From Alkalicoccus saliphilus (GTDB taxonomy: Bacteria > Bacillota > Bacilli > Bacillales > Salisediminibacteriaceae): a stretch of DNA of 64,000 nt. This document shows positions 42,438 to 52,695 of the stretch, piece after piece. Every line of letters starts with the position of its first letter. Position 1 is the stretch's first letter. Location: assembly GCF_003044065.1 (NCBI RefSeq), contig NZ_PZJJ01000002.1, positions 178,881 through 242,880 on the forward strand, given 5' to 3'. Below the pieces are notes generated by a model that made no database searches, had not been told where the DNA came from, and worked only from the letters and a program-made list of their open reading frames with translations. The translations under genes and the position numbers were made by a program.

Positions 42438-42953
42438 ATGAACAGAAGAATCTGGAAATGGCTGCTTCGGGGATATGCTGTGATTTTATTTTTAGTTGCG
42501 GCCTCGTACTTCGGATATTATTATTATGTGGGAATCAGCTGGGGACTTAGAGACGGAGCAGCTGGACTGATGATTTCAGATGGTCCGCTGCTTCTTCTTG
42601 TTCCTACTGCAGCGGCAGTTTTTATGAGACATTTTTCAGGGTGGTGGATGCACATGATTTTTTTCAGCTACCTCCTCATCGGTAAATTAATTGGTATTGC
42701 AGCTAATTTGTTTTTGCTTTCGACCGGCTTAATAGTAGATGCGGAAGGCGGGACGAACTATTTTGTGGAAGTAAATTATATGCTTCTTTATACAGCCGCC
42801 CTTTTTCTTTTTTCGTTAAAGCCGGTGAGGAATCAGTTCGGACTTAAAAAGGGGAGGAGGCGGATGTTTTACCCTTTCTGGGTAGGCGGTGCTGCATTAC
42901 TTCTGTATGCTGTTCATTTAACAGCCATCTACGTTTATTTTCATCTTATCTAG
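42438..42953 (+). CDS. Hypothetical integral membrane protein (171 aa)
   Basis: I do not recognise the family. Five hydrophobic segments are visible, starting with WLLRGYAVILFLVAASYFGY and ending with GGAALLLYAVHLTAIYVYFH, with a basic loop GLKKGRRRM before the last. CGGAGGCG lies before ATG. It is followed by a structured non-coding stretch and patA. The upstream esterase gene is 150 bases away; operon membership is uncertain. Confidence 0.75.
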   Translation: MNRRIWKWLLRGYAVILFLVAASYFGYYYYVGISWGLRDGAAGLMISDGPLLLLVPTAAAVFMRHFSGWWMHMIFFSYLLIGKLIGIAANLFLLSTGLIVDAEGGTNYFVEVNYMLLYTAALFLFSLKPVRNQFGLKKGRRRMFYPFWVGGAALLLYAVHLTAIYVYFHLI

Positions 42954-43037
42954 AAATTTAAAGAGTAGAAAAGTAGTTTGATTTTAAAACAGGGAGGAAA
43001 TTACTAGAATGCGGTCTTCGTTAGTCTGTTTCCAGCC

Positions 43038-43075
43038 CGGTGCGGGGTCTTAACAGGGCAGGGACCTCTGCACCG
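43038..43075 (+). promoter_or_regulatory. Structured leader upstream of patA
   Basis: CGGTGC (43038-43043) pairs with GCACCG (43070-43075) and an inner GGTC (43046-43049) pairs with GACC (43063-43066) across a small internal loop. No U-tract follows and the patA ribosome site is about 50 bases downstream. I cannot match it to a known riboswitch. Confidence 0.35.
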
Positions 43076-43142
43076 TAGAAATCAGGAAGGCCCGGCAGTA
43101 AATTTTTACAAAGTAATATAAGAGAGGAAGGTGTCATTTTCT

Positions 43143-44309
43143 GTGGAAAATAATATTAACGAACAGGTGAAAAACATTGAAATATCCGGCATAAGACAGT
43201 TTTTTAACCGCGTCCAGCAGTTTCCGGAAGCTGTCCAGCTGACTCTCGGTCAGCCTGATTTTCAAACACCTGAACATATTAAGCAGGCTGCTATAAAAGC
43301 TATTGAAAATAATTTAACTACATATACCCCAAATGCCGGAACGGTCGATTTGAGGAACGAGGCAGTAAAGTGGGCTGAAAAGCGGTTCGGCATGGAATAC
43401 GATGCAGCGGACGAAGTAATCGTAACCGTTGGAGCATCCCAGGCGATAGATGTCACGATGCGTACAATATTGAATCCGGGAGATGAAGTAATAATCCCGG
43501 CTCCTGTGTATCCGGCTTATGAACCGATTATTAAGCAGTGCGGAGCGTATCCGGTATTAATTGATACGACTGAGACAAATTTTAAGTTGACTGAAACGCA
43601 ATTGAAAAAGGCTTTAACCTCAAGAACGAAAGCTGTAATGCTTCCTTATCCGTCCAATCCTACAGGTGTAACATTAACAGACGAAGAACTGGAGAGATTA
43701 CACCATATCCTGAAGGATCTTGATATATTTGTTGTAGCGGATGAAATATATGGGGAACTGCGTTACAATGGAAGACATAAATCAATGGCAGTGATGCCCG
43801 GCATGAAAACAAAAACTATTGTTATCAGCGGATTGAGCAAATCTCATTCAATGACTGGGTGGAGAATCGGTTTTTTATTTGCCGATAAGTCAATAGCAGC
43901 TCATTTAATTAAAGTACATCAGTATAATGTCAGCTGTGCAAGCTCCATCTCCCAGGCAGCCGCCCTGGAAGCACTGAGACACGGGGCGGAGGATCCGGAA
44001 ATAATGAAACAGGAGTATGACAGGCGCAGAATATGGATGCTTGCTAAGCTCAAGGAGATAGGTATTCCGGCAGTGGCACCAGAAGGCGCATTTTATATTT
44101 TTCCTGATATTTCAGCTTCCGGACTTTCTTCGTTTGAATTTTCCCTGAAACTTCTGGAAGAGGAAAAGCTCGCGGTAGTTCCCGGCACAGCATTTTCCAT
44201 ATATGGTGAAGGATACGTCAGGCTGTCCTATGCATATGCAATGGATGAACTTAAGGAAGCTATGCGCAGACTTGAAATATTCTGGGGTAAAAAAGCCGGT
44301 CATGTGTGA
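43143..44309 (+). CDS. patA: PLP-dependent aminotransferase A (N-acetyl-L,L-DAP aminotransferase type)
   Basis: Class I aminotransferase (388 aa) very close to B. subtilis PatA, the aminotransferase of the acetylase route of DAP synthesis. Shared features are EISGIRQFFNRVQ, LTLGQPDFQTPEHIK, LPYPSNPTGVTL and SGLSKSHSMTGWRIGFLF (with the PLP Lys). The start is taken at GTG 43143 (MENNINEQVKN), which aligns with the B. subtilis N-terminus and has AGGAAGG 11 bases upstream; a GTG at 43131 overlaps that site. It connects functionally to dapH/dapL at 6-8 kb and dapA at 59-60 kb. Confidence 0.92.
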   Translation: MENNINEQVKNIEISGIRQFFNRVQQFPEAVQLTLGQPDFQTPEHIKQAAIKAIENNLTTYTPNAGTVDLRNEAVKWAEKRFGMEYDAADEVIVTVGASQAIDVTMRTILNPGDEVIIPAPVYPAYEPIIKQCGAYPVLIDTTETNFKLTETQLKKALTSRTKAVMLPYPSNPTGVTLTDEELERLHHILKDLDIFVVADEIYGELRYNGRHKSMAVMPGMKTKTIVISGLSKSHSMTGWRIGFLFADKSIAAHLIKVHQYNVSCASSISQAAALEALRHGAEDPEIMKQEYDRRRIWMLAKLKEIGIPAVAPEGAFYIFPDISASGLSSFEFSLKLLEEEKLAVVPGTAFSIYGEGYVRLSYAYAMDELKEAMRRLEIFWGKKAGHV

Positions 44310-44385
44310 TGAAAGAAAACCGTTCATATTTATGCATTATTTGAAAGTTTTTTCACTAAAAACCGCAAAATTCTCAAACTAACCT

Positions 44386-44414
44386 TTGAGGTGTGCATGA
44401 GATAATGATAGAAT
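44386..44414 (+). promoter_or_regulatory. SigA-type promoter of odhA-odhB
   Basis: TTGAGG (44386-44391), a 17-base spacer and TAGAAT (44409-44414). The initiation site would be about 44421, inside the cre site below. Confidence 0.65.
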
Positions 44415-44419
44415 ATTTG

Positions 44420-44434
44420 TGTAAACGCTTTACA
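44420..44434 (+). promoter_or_regulatory. Catabolite responsive element (cre) for CcpA
   Basis: TGTAAACGCTTTACA is an almost perfect palindrome matching the CcpA consensus TGNAANCGNNNNCA-type pattern. It overlaps the predicted start of transcription of odhAB, the position at which CcpA represses by blocking polymerase. Confidence 0.75.
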
Positions 44435-44484
44435 TTACTCGTTGATCATATGTACATATTTATAATTCACTGGAGGTAGCAGAC

Positions 44485-47337
44485 ATGGGTAGTGAGTCAA
44501 TTAAATTGAGTGAAGGTTGGTCTCAGTTTTACGGTCCAAACCTGGGATACATGCTGGAAAAGTACGAAGAATTTCAGGAAGACCCTGATATGGTGGAAGA
44601 AGACATTATTGACTTTTTCGAAAAATGGGGTGCTTACCAGGAATCAGTATCCAACGGGGGGGCAGCTGCCGGCACGGTAGTGCAGGAAAGCCGGGGAAAA
44701 CAGGATTTTCACACGGCTGTAAACGCGATGCGTATGGCAGAGTCGATCCGCAGGAACGGTCATTTAATGGCAGACCTTTATCCGGTTAGTCTCGAAGAAA
44801 GAAAAGATTTATTTAAGCTTGAAGAATTTAACCTCGACAGTGAGGCCTTAAAGCAGGTACCTCCTGAACTCCTCTCTCCTCATAAGCACGAATCCTTCAA
44901 GAATGGTCTGGAGGCTGTTGAACATTTAAAGGATACTTACACAAAACGGCTTGCCTTTGAATTTAAACAAGTCCATGACATTGAAGAAAGACGCTGGCTT
45001 TTTCAGAAAGTTGAATCGGGGGATTATTTTCCCGAAATTACCAACGATATGCGCCGCGAACTTCTTGAACGACTGAATCAGGTCGAAGGATTCGAACATT
45101 TCATCCATAAAACGTTTAAAGGTCAGAAGCGGTTTTCAGTAGAGGGTCTAGATTCCATGGTGCCTATGCTGGATGAAGCTGTCCGGGAATCCTGTGAAGA
45201 TGGTTGTGAAAAAGTCATGATCGGGATGGCCCACCGGGGACGCCTGAATGTTCTTGCCCATGTTCTTGGAAAACCTTATGAACTTATTTTCTCTGAATTC
45301 CATGATGCTCCAAATAAAAATCTCGTTCCTTCAGAAGGCTCTGTTGGAATCAACTACGGGTGGACTGGTGACGTTAAATACCATCTTGGGGCAAAGCGGG
45401 AGCTGGAAGAAGAAAATAAAGCGACGATCTCACTTTCCAACAATCCAAGTCATTTGGAGTTCGTTGACCCGGTTGTTGAAGGTCAGGTGCGGGCGGCGCA
45501 GGATGACCGTTCAGCACCAGGGAAGCCGGAGCAGGACGTTACGAAAGCTATGCCTATTCTCATACATGGTGACGCAGCCTTTCCAGGGCAGGGTATAGTT
45601 GCTGAAACATTGAACCTCAGCCGTCTCGAAGGATATAAAACAGGCGGTACAATTCATATTATTGCGAACAACCTTATAGGATTCACTACAGTCAGTGACG
45701 ATTCAAGGTCAACCATGTATGCGAGTGATCTTGCTAAAGGATATGAAATTCCGGTAATTCACGTCAATGCTGATGACCTGGAAGCCTGTGTTGCTGCTAT
45801 CCATCTGGCATATCTATACCGAAAGGAATTCGAAAAAGACATCGTTATTGACCTTATCGGATACCGGAGGTACGGACATAACGAGATGGACGAACCATTA
45901 GCTACACAGCCACAGCTGTATAAAAAAGTTAAAGAACATCCTACAATTTTCAATATTTATGGCGAAACTCTACTGGAAGACGGTATTGTATCGAAAGAAG
46001 AATTTGAAACTATGCGCGATCAGTTTATTGATAAGCTGACGGAGCATTTTGAAAATATTAAAGATAAAAAACGTGAGCATATCGATGAGGAAATGAATCC
46101 TCCGGAATATGTAGAAGATCGAATGGAAGGAATTGACACTTCTATTTCCAAGGAAGAACTTAGAAAAATCAATGATGAACTTCTCCAATATCCGGAAAAT
46201 TTCAACGTTTTTCCCAAACTCGCAAAAATACTGAACCGCCGCGTGGAAGCGGTGGAAGATAACGGGAAAATTGACTGGGGACATGCCGAAACGCTTGCTT
46301 TTGCCGCCATTATTTCAGATGGAACTCCGATCCGTCTTACAGGGCAGGATTCAGAGCGGGGAACTTTCTCCCAACGGCACCTCGTGCTTCATGATTATGA
46401 AAATGACAGCACTCATTATCCACTGCACAATATATCCAGTGCGGAAGCATCGTTTACTGTGCACAACAGCCCGTTGTCTGAAGCAGCATGTGTAGGCTTC
46501 GAATATGGATACAATGTTCATTCTCCTGAAACGCTTACGATATGGGAAGCGCAGTATGGTGACTTTTCCAACGGTGCTCAGGTGATGTTTGATCAGTTTA
46601 TCTCCAGCGGCCGTGCTAAATGGGGCCAGAAATCCGGCCTTGTGATGCTTCTTCCGCATGGGTACGAAGGACAGGGGCCTGAACATTCCAGTGCAAGACT
46701 GGAACGGTTCCTGACACTGGCTGCTGAAAACAACTGGCACGTAGCGAACCTGACAAAAGCCGGTCAGTATTTCCACCTTCTGCGCCGTCAGGCAAAAATG
46801 CTGAAAGAGGATGTAATCCGTCCACTCGTACTTATGGCACCAAAAAGTCTGCTGCGGAACGAGAATGTAGCCTCTGAAATAAGCGAACTTGCCGAAGGGG
46901 AGTTTAAACCGGTTATACCACATGAGAAACTTGGTAAAACTCAGAAAAAAGTTAAGCGGGTAGTTTTTGCTTCAGGTAAATTGGCGGTGGATATCGAAGA
47001 GCACCTCGCCGAGCAGGATAAACTGCCGGAGTGGCTGCAGCTGATTAAAGTAGAAGAGCTGTATCCTTTCCCTGCCAAACACATTAAAGAAATCGTGGAT
47101 AAGTATAAAAACGTAGAAGAGTTTGTCTGGGCTCAGGAAGAGCCGCAGAACATGGGAGCATGGCACTATATCGCTCCGCACCTGCAGAGTCTTACTAACG
47201 GGGAAATTCCTGTGGAATTTATTGGAAGACGCCGTCGTTCAAGTACGGCTGAAGGTGATCCGAAAGTCCATAAGCTGGACCAGACGAGAATTATTGAAGA
47301 AGCAACGAGTCGAGATGCTGAAGGGAGCAATGAGTAA
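44485..47337 (+). CDS. odhA: 2-oxoglutarate dehydrogenase E1 component
   Basis: Thiamine-diphosphate decarboxylase of the 2-oxoglutarate dehydrogenase complex (950 aa; usual for Bacillus OdhA). It has an N-terminal E2-binding segment ([18 protein letters not shown]). The ThDP core contains [18 protein letters not shown], a GDAAFPGQG motif with the following NN, and [11 protein letters not shown]. The C-terminal transketolase domain holds [15 protein letters not shown] and [27 protein letters not shown] precedes ATG. Its stop codon overlaps the odhB start by one base. Promoter and cre lie just upstream. Confidence 0.97.
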   Translation: MGSESIKLSEGWSQFYGPNLGYMLEKYEEFQEDPDMVEEDIIDFFEKWGAYQESVSNGGAAAGTVVQESRGKQDFHTAVNAMRMAESIRRNGHLMADLYPVSLEERKDLFKLEEFNLDSEALKQVPPELLSPHKHESFKNGLEAVEHLKDTYTKRLAFEFKQVHDIEERRWLFQKVESGDYFPEITNDMRRELLERLNQVEGFEHFIHKTFKGQKRFSVEGLDSMVPMLDEAVRESCEDGCEKVMIGMAHRGRLNVLAHVLGKPYELIFSEFHDAPNKNLVPSEGSVGINYGWTGDVKYHLGAKRELEEENKATISLSNNPSHLEFVDPVVEGQVRAAQDDRSAPGKPEQDVTKAMPILIHGDAAFPGQGIVAETLNLSRLEGYKTGGTIHIIANNLIGFTTVSDDSRSTMYASDLAKGYEIPVIHVNADDLEACVAAIHLAYLYRKEFEKDIVIDLIGYRRYGHNEMDEPLATQPQLYKKVKEHPTIFNIYGETLLEDGIVSKEEFETMRDQFIDKLTEHFENIKDKKREHIDEEMNPPEYVEDRMEGIDTSISKEELRKINDELLQYPENFNVFPKLAKILNRRVEAVEDNGKIDWGHAETLAFAAIISDGTPIRLTGQDSERGTFSQRHLVLHDYENDSTHYPLHNISSAEASFTVHNSPLSEAACVGFEYGYNVHSPETLTIWEAQYGDFSNGAQVMFDQFISSGRAKWGQKSGLVMLLPHGYEGQGPEHSSARLERFLTLAAENNWHVANLTKAGQYFHLLRRQAKMLKEDVIRPLVLMAPKSLLRNENVASEISELAEGEFKPVIPHEKLGKTQKKVKRVVFASGKLAVDIEEHLAEQDKLPEWLQLIKVEELYPFPAKHIKEIVDKYKNVEEFVWAQEEPQNMGAWHYIAPHLQSLTNGEIPVEFIGRRRRSSTAEGDPKVHKLDQTRIIEEATSRDAEGSNE

Positions 47338-48620
47338 TGTTAGAAGTGAAAGTACCAGAACTTGCAGAATCCGTAACGGAAGGAACAGTGGCCGAATGGC
47401 TGAAACAGCCGGGCGATTACGTTGAAAAAGGGGAAGATATCGTTGAGCTTGAAACAGACAAAGTCAACGTGGAAATTTCAGCCGATGAAGCTGGTGTTCT
47501 TAAAGAAGCAAAAGCAGAAGAGGGAGATACAGTAAAAGTAGGAGACACCATTGCAGTAATTGATACGGAAGCTTCTGAAGGCGGCTCTTCTGAAGAAGCG
47601 GGAGATAAAGAAGAAAGCAAAGGTGAAGAGAAAGAGGATAAGAAAGAAGATAAGGAAGAAAAGAAAGAAGAAAAACAGACGTCTGAAGAAAAGAGTGAGC
47701 CGGCGGCGGAAGCTTCTGATGACAAAGGCGACCGTGTTATTGCCTCACCGGCCACAAGAAAATACGCCCGTGAAAAAGGGATTGATCTGAACGACATTCA
47801 GCCGCGTGATCCGCTCGGGAAAGTTCGGAAAGAAGACATTGATGCGCACCAGGCCGGCGGTCAAAAAGCTAAACAGGAAAAATCAGAGCCGGATGAACAG
47901 CCGAAGGACGACCCAGCAAAACCGGTGATCCGTGAGAAAATGTCACGCCGTCGCCAGACTATCGCTAAAAGACTTGTACAGGCACAGCAGGAAGCGGCAA
48001 TGCTTACAACCTTTAACGAAGTTGACATGACTAATCTGCTTGCTCTCCGTAACCGTCATAAGGAAAAATTTCAGGAAAAGCATGGTGTAAAGCTCGGCTT
48101 CATGTCCTTCTTTACGAAAGCTACTATTGGAGCCCTTAAAAAATACCCTTATGTTAATGCGGAAATCAACGGAGATGAAGTAGTTCTTAAGCAGTTTTAC
48201 GATATCGGAATTGCAGTTTCCACAGATGATGGACTGTTAGTACCAGTTGTGCGTGATGCAGATCGCCATGACTTCGCCGGTATCGAAAGTGAAATTGGTG
48301 ACCTTGCCGATAAAGCGCAGAATAAAAAGCTTAAACTTGACGACCTTCAAGGTGGAAGCTTTACCATTACCAACGGAGGGGTTTTCGGTTCTCTCTGGTC
48401 CACGCCAATTCTTAATACACCACAGGTCGGGATTCTCGGAATGCATAAAACTCAGATGCGTCCAGTGGCTATTGATAATGAACGTTTCGAAAATCGTCCG
48501 ATGATGTATATTGCTCTTTCCTATGATCATCGAATCATTGATGGTAAAGATGCTGTAGGTTTTCTCGTTAAAATTAAAGAACTTCTTGAAGATCCAGAAC
48601 AGCTTCTTCTCGAAGGATAA
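47337..48620 (+). CDS. odhB: 2-oxoglutarate dehydrogenase E2 component (dihydrolipoyl succinyltransferase)
   Basis: Core of the 2-oxoglutarate dehydrogenase complex (427 aa). One lipoyl domain (1-77) carries the lipoylated Lys in [12 protein letters not shown] peripheral-subunit binding domain (about 140-175) reads [18 protein letters not shown]. The catalytic acetyltransferase domain (about 200-427) ends with [18 protein letters not shown], holding the catalytic His and Asp. The linker between lipoyl and binding domains is unusually charged (Lys/Glu-rich, 47597-47696) rather than Ala/Pro-rich. The start codon overlaps the odhA stop (TAATG). Terminator follows. Confidence 0.97.
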   Translation: MLEVKVPELAESVTEGTVAEWLKQPGDYVEKGEDIVELETDKVNVEISADEAGVLKEAKAEEGDTVKVGDTIAVIDTEASEGGSSEEAGDKEESKGEEKEDKKEDKEEKKEEKQTSEEKSEPAAEASDDKGDRVIASPATRKYAREKGIDLNDIQPRDPLGKVRKEDIDAHQAGGQKAKQEKSEPDEQPKDDPAKPVIREKMSRRRQTIAKRLVQAQQEAAMLTTFNEVDMTNLLALRNRHKEKFQEKHGVKLGFMSFFTKATIGALKKYPYVNAEINGDEVVLKQFYDIGIAVSTDDGLLVPVVRDADRHDFAGIESEIGDLADKAQNKKLKLDDLQGGSFTITNGGVFGSLWSTPILNTPQVGILGMHKTQMRPVAIDNERFENRPMMYIALSYDHRIIDGKDAVGFLVKIKELLEDPEQLLLEG

Positions 48621-48626
48621 GCCTTT

Positions 48627-48660
48627 AACCGTTTCCGGTACTTCCGGAGACGGTTTTTTT
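48627..48660 (+). terminator. Terminator of odhAB
   Basis: AACCGTTTCCGG (48627-48638) pairs with CCGGAGACGGTT (48644-48655), with one G-U pair, followed by seven T. Confidence 0.88.
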
Positions 48661-49062
48661 CTTTCAGTTTTATTAAATATTGTGCGGAGGAGGAACTTCG
48701 CTGAAGTGTTCCCATGGAGCCGAGCAGCAGGGATCTTTGAATCAACAGAAAGACCTTTGTGCCAAACATACGGACATAGTGTTAACAGATTTCGATATCG
48801 CTGGATGATCATAACCTGCTTTATCATACAAAGAAAAAATGCCCTCGTAATTTACTTGGTGCTGCAGGGGATACCGGCCCACCCTTAAAGCCACTCTATG
48901 GAATGACGCTGCTCTTATCTATGTTATTTTTCAGAAAAGCTGTAGATAAAAATTCAAGAGTGCTGGATACTTCAATAACTTGTTAAAAAGGAGTCAGGAG
49001 CTGGTGGCAGAAACTTTGCAATTAAACATACACATCCTCATAATAAAACTGAGGTGAAAGCT
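48661..49062. other. Intergenic stretch between odhB and the CrtI-like gene; no supported gene
   Basis: About 400 bases. Open frames on both strands lack ribosome sites and have low-quality composition. A GC-rich patch (48686-48740, with ACTTCGCTGAAGTGTT) faintly recalls the dispersed repeats but is too diverged to call. No RNA structure recognised. Confidence 0.4.
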
Positions 49063-50541
49063 TTGAAAAAAATAATTGTTATAGGATCCGGATATGGAGG
49101 AGTAACCGCCGCTGCACTTCTTCAGAAAAGCGGCTGCAGCGTGACTCTCCTGGAAGCAGCTGCGGAGTGGGGCGGATGCGCAGGCAAATTTCAGCGGAGA
49201 AAATTTGTTTTTCCTGTTGGTGCAACACTTGCAATGGGTTTAAATAACGACAGCATTCATGGGAAAATCAATCGTTTTCTCGAAATAAATGTAGAAGCAT
49301 TCCGGCTTTCTACAGTGATGGATGTAACAGTTAATAATGAGACGATTAAATATTATTCGAATAAAGAATCATTTTTACAAATGTGGAGAAAGAAGCTGCC
49401 TGCGAGTGCTGATAAAGTGGAGGCGTTTTTCAGGGAGGTATGGTTTCTATCCGCTATTCTGCAAAAGCATATGAACGAATTTCCGGTAATATACCCACAT
49501 ACTTATCAGGAAACTGCGGCACTTTTGCGAGGGATGTCCCGGAATTCACTTCGTCTTTTACCGCTTCGTAATAAATCGTTTAAATACATGCTGAAAAAGC
49601 ACGGTTTAACAGAGGAATATATGCTGCGGGAATTTTTGGATAACGTATTAATGGACAGCCTGCAGACCACTTCCGACAAATGTTCCCTGCTGATGGGAGC
49701 TGCAGCACTGGACATTTATCATGAGGATGCGTGGTATATTGAAGGAGGACATTACCGCCTTATCGAAAAAATGATCGAATCACTAAAAGATAACGGAGGA
49801 CAGGTTTTAAAGCCAAGGAAAGCATTAGAGGTAGAAAAAAATGGTAAAATGTGGTCAGTAAAGGATCACAGAGGAAACGTACACGAGGCTGAACACGTTA
49901 TTTTAAACATGCCGCTCAGTAATGCTGAAAAAATTCTCAACGAAAAAGACCGTTCCTCATTAAAGAAGAAATTGAGATACGCAGTGTCGGACAGGGAACA
50001 ATGGGGTGCTTTTTCTCTTTATTTTGGAATAAAAGATGTAATGGGAGAAAACGCGCCACTTTTTCAGCAGTTTACAGCAGGGGAGAACAGCTTGTCTGAT
50101 AGCAGCCACTTTTTCGTATCTGCTTCAGCATCAGAAGACCGCCGGCGGGCTCCGGAAGGACACCGGTCTCTGACTATTTCGACTCACGTTGATTTAAAAA
50201 ACTGGAGTACAAAAGAAATGTACGACAAAAAATCGAGCAAGTTGAAGCAGCAGGTAAAAAGCAGACTGGAAAAAGCGTACCCTGGTTTTCAGGATAGTAT
50301 CGTTTACGAAATAACGGGCGGACCTTCAGCATGGGAAAGATTCACATTGAGAATGGATGGAGGTGTAGGGGGATTTCCACAAATACCCGGCTACTCGCTA
50401 ACTGACGCTGTATCCCACAGGAGCGGTATTAAAGGCCTCTGGATTTGCGGGGATACGGTTTTTCCCGGGGCAGGGTCAATTGGAGCAGCAAGCTCCGGAG
50501 TTCATACAGCAAGATCAATTCTGAAAAGACGTATTCTGTGA
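49063..50541 (+). CDS. FAD-dependent oxidoreductase of the phytoene desaturase (CrtI/CrtD-like) superfamily
   Basis: A 492-aa flavoprotein with the dinucleotide-binding motif VIGSGYGGVTAAALLQKSG and Glu at the end of the second strand (LLEAA), WGGCAGKF typical of CrtI-like proteins, and the C-terminal FAD motif LWICGDTVFPGAGSIGAASSG. Relatives are carotenoid desaturases/isomerases and related oxidoreductases. No carotenoid synthase genes are adjacent, so the substrate is unknown. The TTG start at 49063 has GAGGTG eight bases upstream; a GTG three codons earlier overlaps it. Confidence 0.85.
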   Translation: MKKIIVIGSGYGGVTAAALLQKSGCSVTLLEAAAEWGGCAGKFQRRKFVFPVGATLAMGLNNDSIHGKINRFLEINVEAFRLSTVMDVTVNNETIKYYSNKESFLQMWRKKLPASADKVEAFFREVWFLSAILQKHMNEFPVIYPHTYQETAALLRGMSRNSLRLLPLRNKSFKYMLKKHGLTEEYMLREFLDNVLMDSLQTTSDKCSLLMGAAALDIYHEDAWYIEGGHYRLIEKMIESLKDNGGQVLKPRKALEVEKNGKMWSVKDHRGNVHEAEHVILNMPLSNAEKILNEKDRSSLKKKLRYAVSDREQWGAFSLYFGIKDVMGENAPLFQQFTAGENSLSDSSHFFVSASASEDRRRAPEGHRSLTISTHVDLKNWSTKEMYDKKSSKLKQQVKSRLEKAYPGFQDSIVYEITGGPSAWERFTLRMDGGVGGFPQIPGYSLTDAVSHRSGIKGLWICGDTVFPGAGSIGAASSGVHTARSILKRRIL

Positions 50542-50646
50542 TGTTAAATGAAATGGCTGAAAGGGTACCCTGTTTTCCGGCTCAAAAATCCGGGTCTGCA
50601 AAAAAACTGACAGGGAGACCATCAGAACGTAAAGAGGTGCTGTGCA

Positions 50647-51471
50647 TTGGATGAAGAAGATAAAGAGGTAAAAAAAGACGACCGCGCGGAAGAAGAAGAA
50701 TTATTTTTTGATGGGGAAAATTATTTAACGAAAGAAGAATTTTTTAATCCTCCCGACGAATGGGAAAAAAAACCGGTAAAGAAGAAAAAACGACGGTTTA
50801 AAGTTATTATCGCCTCCATTGTAACCGCCGCTCTGCTTGCCAATGTACTCGCCGTATGGCCGCAGATGTTTAATCTTCCAGCTGTTGAATTTCTGTCCAA
50901 TGCCCGTGAACTGGCCGGCAATGAGGAAGTCCAGGAATATAAAGATTCCGTGGTGGTAGTAAGAACAGAAGATTCCAAAGGGACCGGCTTTGTTTTCGGT
51001 GATGGATACATTATGACAAATGAACATGTTATCAGAGACAGTTATGAAACAAGTATCCATTTTGAAGATGGGGATTCTTACGCAGCGGACACGGTTACTG
51101 TAAACGAAACACTGGACATCGCCGTGTTGAAACCGGAGGCGGAGGAATTTCCACATCCTCCGCTCGAACTAGCTTCTGGATGGGAAAGTTCCGAGAGCAT
51201 TTACATTATAGGCAATCCCCGCTTTTTTAATTTTATTCCGAATGAAGGAAAGCTGATTGAGCCTGTCAAAAGAAACGGAAGGGAAGACGTGATCGCCCTC
51301 GATGCACCGGTGTATCGTGGAAGCAGCGGCAGCCCGGTCATCACGGAAGAAGGAAATGTAGCAGGAGTCGTATATGCCACTACGAGAAGAGAAATAAACG
51401 ATCAGATGGAAAGAGTCGGTCTGGCAGTGGATATGGAATTTATACTGGAAGAAATGAACATTCCAGATTAA
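50647..51471 (+). CDS. Membrane-anchored trypsin-like serine protease without PDZ domain
   Basis: A 274-aa protein with an acidic cytoplasmic N-terminus (about 1-40), a basic stretch KKKKRRFK and one membrane helix (about 52-72), then an extracellular chymotrypsin-fold domain. The triad is visible: His in MTNEHVI, Asp in TLDIAVLK and Ser in YRGSSGSPVI. HtrA-type proteins carry a C-terminal PDZ domain, which is absent here. The start is TTG with AGAGGTG about eight bases upstream. Role probably in envelope protein processing; target unknown. Confidence 0.87.
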   Translation: MDEEDKEVKKDDRAEEEELFFDGENYLTKEEFFNPPDEWEKKPVKKKKRRFKVIIASIVTAALLANVLAVWPQMFNLPAVEFLSNARELAGNEEVQEYKDSVVVVRTEDSKGTGFVFGDGYIMTNEHVIRDSYETSIHFEDGDSYAADTVTVNETLDIAVLKPEAEEFPHPPLELASGWESSESIYIIGNPRFFNFIPNEGKLIEPVKRNGREDVIALDAPVYRGSSGSPVITEEGNVAGVVYATTRREINDQMERVGLAVDMEFILEEMNIPD

Positions 51472-51556
51472 TTACTTGCAATTTATCACAACTCCTGAGA
51501 TAATGTCACATGTTCTTAACAGTACGGATTTAAGCATGAAGAAATGAGGGAGAAAT

Positions 51557-52636
51557 ATGAAAGAATCGATTTACGGGTACACGTTTTCTGACTTGGAAAG
51601 CTGGTTTACAGAGCGTGGTCATAAATCGTTTAGAGCGAAGCAGCTTTGGGACTGGCTGTATAAAAAGAGAATTGACCGGTTTGAAGAAATTACTAATATG
51701 AAACAGGAGCTTGTAGAGCAGCTGGCAGAAACATTTACGCTGCAGACTCTGGATGTTCATTCGAAACAGACATCCCGTGACGGAACGATGAAATTTCTGT
51801 TCCGGCTTAACGACGGGAATCTGATAGAAACGGTATTAATGCGGTTTGACTACGGTTCTTCCGTGTGTGTCACCACCCAGGTAGGATGCAATGTCGGGTG
51901 CAGTTTCTGTGCCAGCGGTCTGCTTCCTAAGAGCCGGGATCTTTCTGCAGGTGAAATTGTGGAACAAATTATGCACGTGCAGAAGGCAATGGATGAAGAA
52001 GATAAAGAAGAAAGAGTGAGCCATATCGTCGTTATGGGGATAGGCGAACCTTTTGATAACTATGATAATTTAATGAGTTTCCTCCGTGTAGTAAACAATG
52101 ACAGTGGACTGGCGATCGGTGCACGACACATCACCGTTTCCACAAGCGGAATTATTAAGCGGATTTACGATTTTGCCAACGAAAATATTCAGGTGAATCT
52201 TGCTGTTTCCCTGCATGCCCCGAATAATAAAATGCGCACGGACATCATGAAAATCAACAAGGCCCAGCCTATTGAAAAACTTATGGAAGCAGTGGACTAC
52301 TACCTCGAGAAAACGAACCGTCGCATAACATTTGAATATATTCTTCTCGATGGAATAAATGATAGTAAAGAAACCGCTTTGGAGCTGGCAGAACTGATTA
52401 AAGACAAAAAGAAACTTTCCTACGTGAATCTCATCCCCTACAATCCTGTTGATGAGCATATTCAGTATGAACAGAGCCGGAAAAGCAACATTCTTACCTT
52501 TTTTGATACGCTTATGAAGCAGGGGATCCAATGTGGAGTCAGACATGAACAAGGCTCTGATATCGATGCAGCCTGCGGTCAGCTGCGGAGTAAGCAGATG
52601 AGAAAAGAAAAAGAAAAACAAAAATCAGGCAACTAA
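51557..52636 (+). CDS. rlmN: RlmN-type radical-SAM 23S rRNA/tRNA adenine C2 methyltransferase
   Basis: Methylates C2 of A2503 in 23S rRNA (and A37 of some tRNAs) by radical-SAM chemistry. The 359-aa protein has the cluster ligands C111-x3-C115-x2-C118 (CNVGCSFC), the [12 protein letters not shown] motif, and the catalytic C-terminal Cys in [12 protein letters not shown]. The segment [21 protein letters not shown] differs from the CASTLGGLKRNLEAGEI form of B. subtilis RlmN, and the yloM/prpC neighbours of that gene are missing. It may be a second, diverged copy; Cfr is unlikely. GGGAGAA lies before ATG. Confidence 0.88.
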   Translation: MKESIYGYTFSDLESWFTERGHKSFRAKQLWDWLYKKRIDRFEEITNMKQELVEQLAETFTLQTLDVHSKQTSRDGTMKFLFRLNDGNLIETVLMRFDYGSSVCVTTQVGCNVGCSFCASGLLPKSRDLSAGEIVEQIMHVQKAMDEEDKEERVSHIVVMGIGEPFDNYDNLMSFLRVVNNDSGLAIGARHITVSTSGIIKRIYDFANENIQVNLAVSLHAPNNKMRTDIMKINKAQPIEKLMEAVDYYLEKTNRRITFEYILLDGINDSKETALELAELIKDKKKLSYVNLIPYNPVDEHIQYEQSRKSNILTFFDTLMKQGIQCGVRHEQGSDIDAACGQLRSKQMRKEKEKQKSGN

Positions 52637-52644
52637 TAGAAATG

Positions 52645-52674
52645 AAAACGCTGCGTCCCCGGTCGCAGCGTTTT
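52645..52674 (+). terminator. Hairpin terminator between rlmN and the HAD gene
   Basis: AAAACGCTGCG (52645-52655) pairs with CGCAGCGTTTT (52664-52674) eight bases after the rlmN stop. Confidence 0.8.
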
Positions 52675-52695
52675 ACATATATGGAGGCGGATAAC

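Noticed and set aside
48586..48888. 100-codon frame after odhB
   Set aside because: Begins within odhB in another frame and crosses its terminator; composition is not protein-like.
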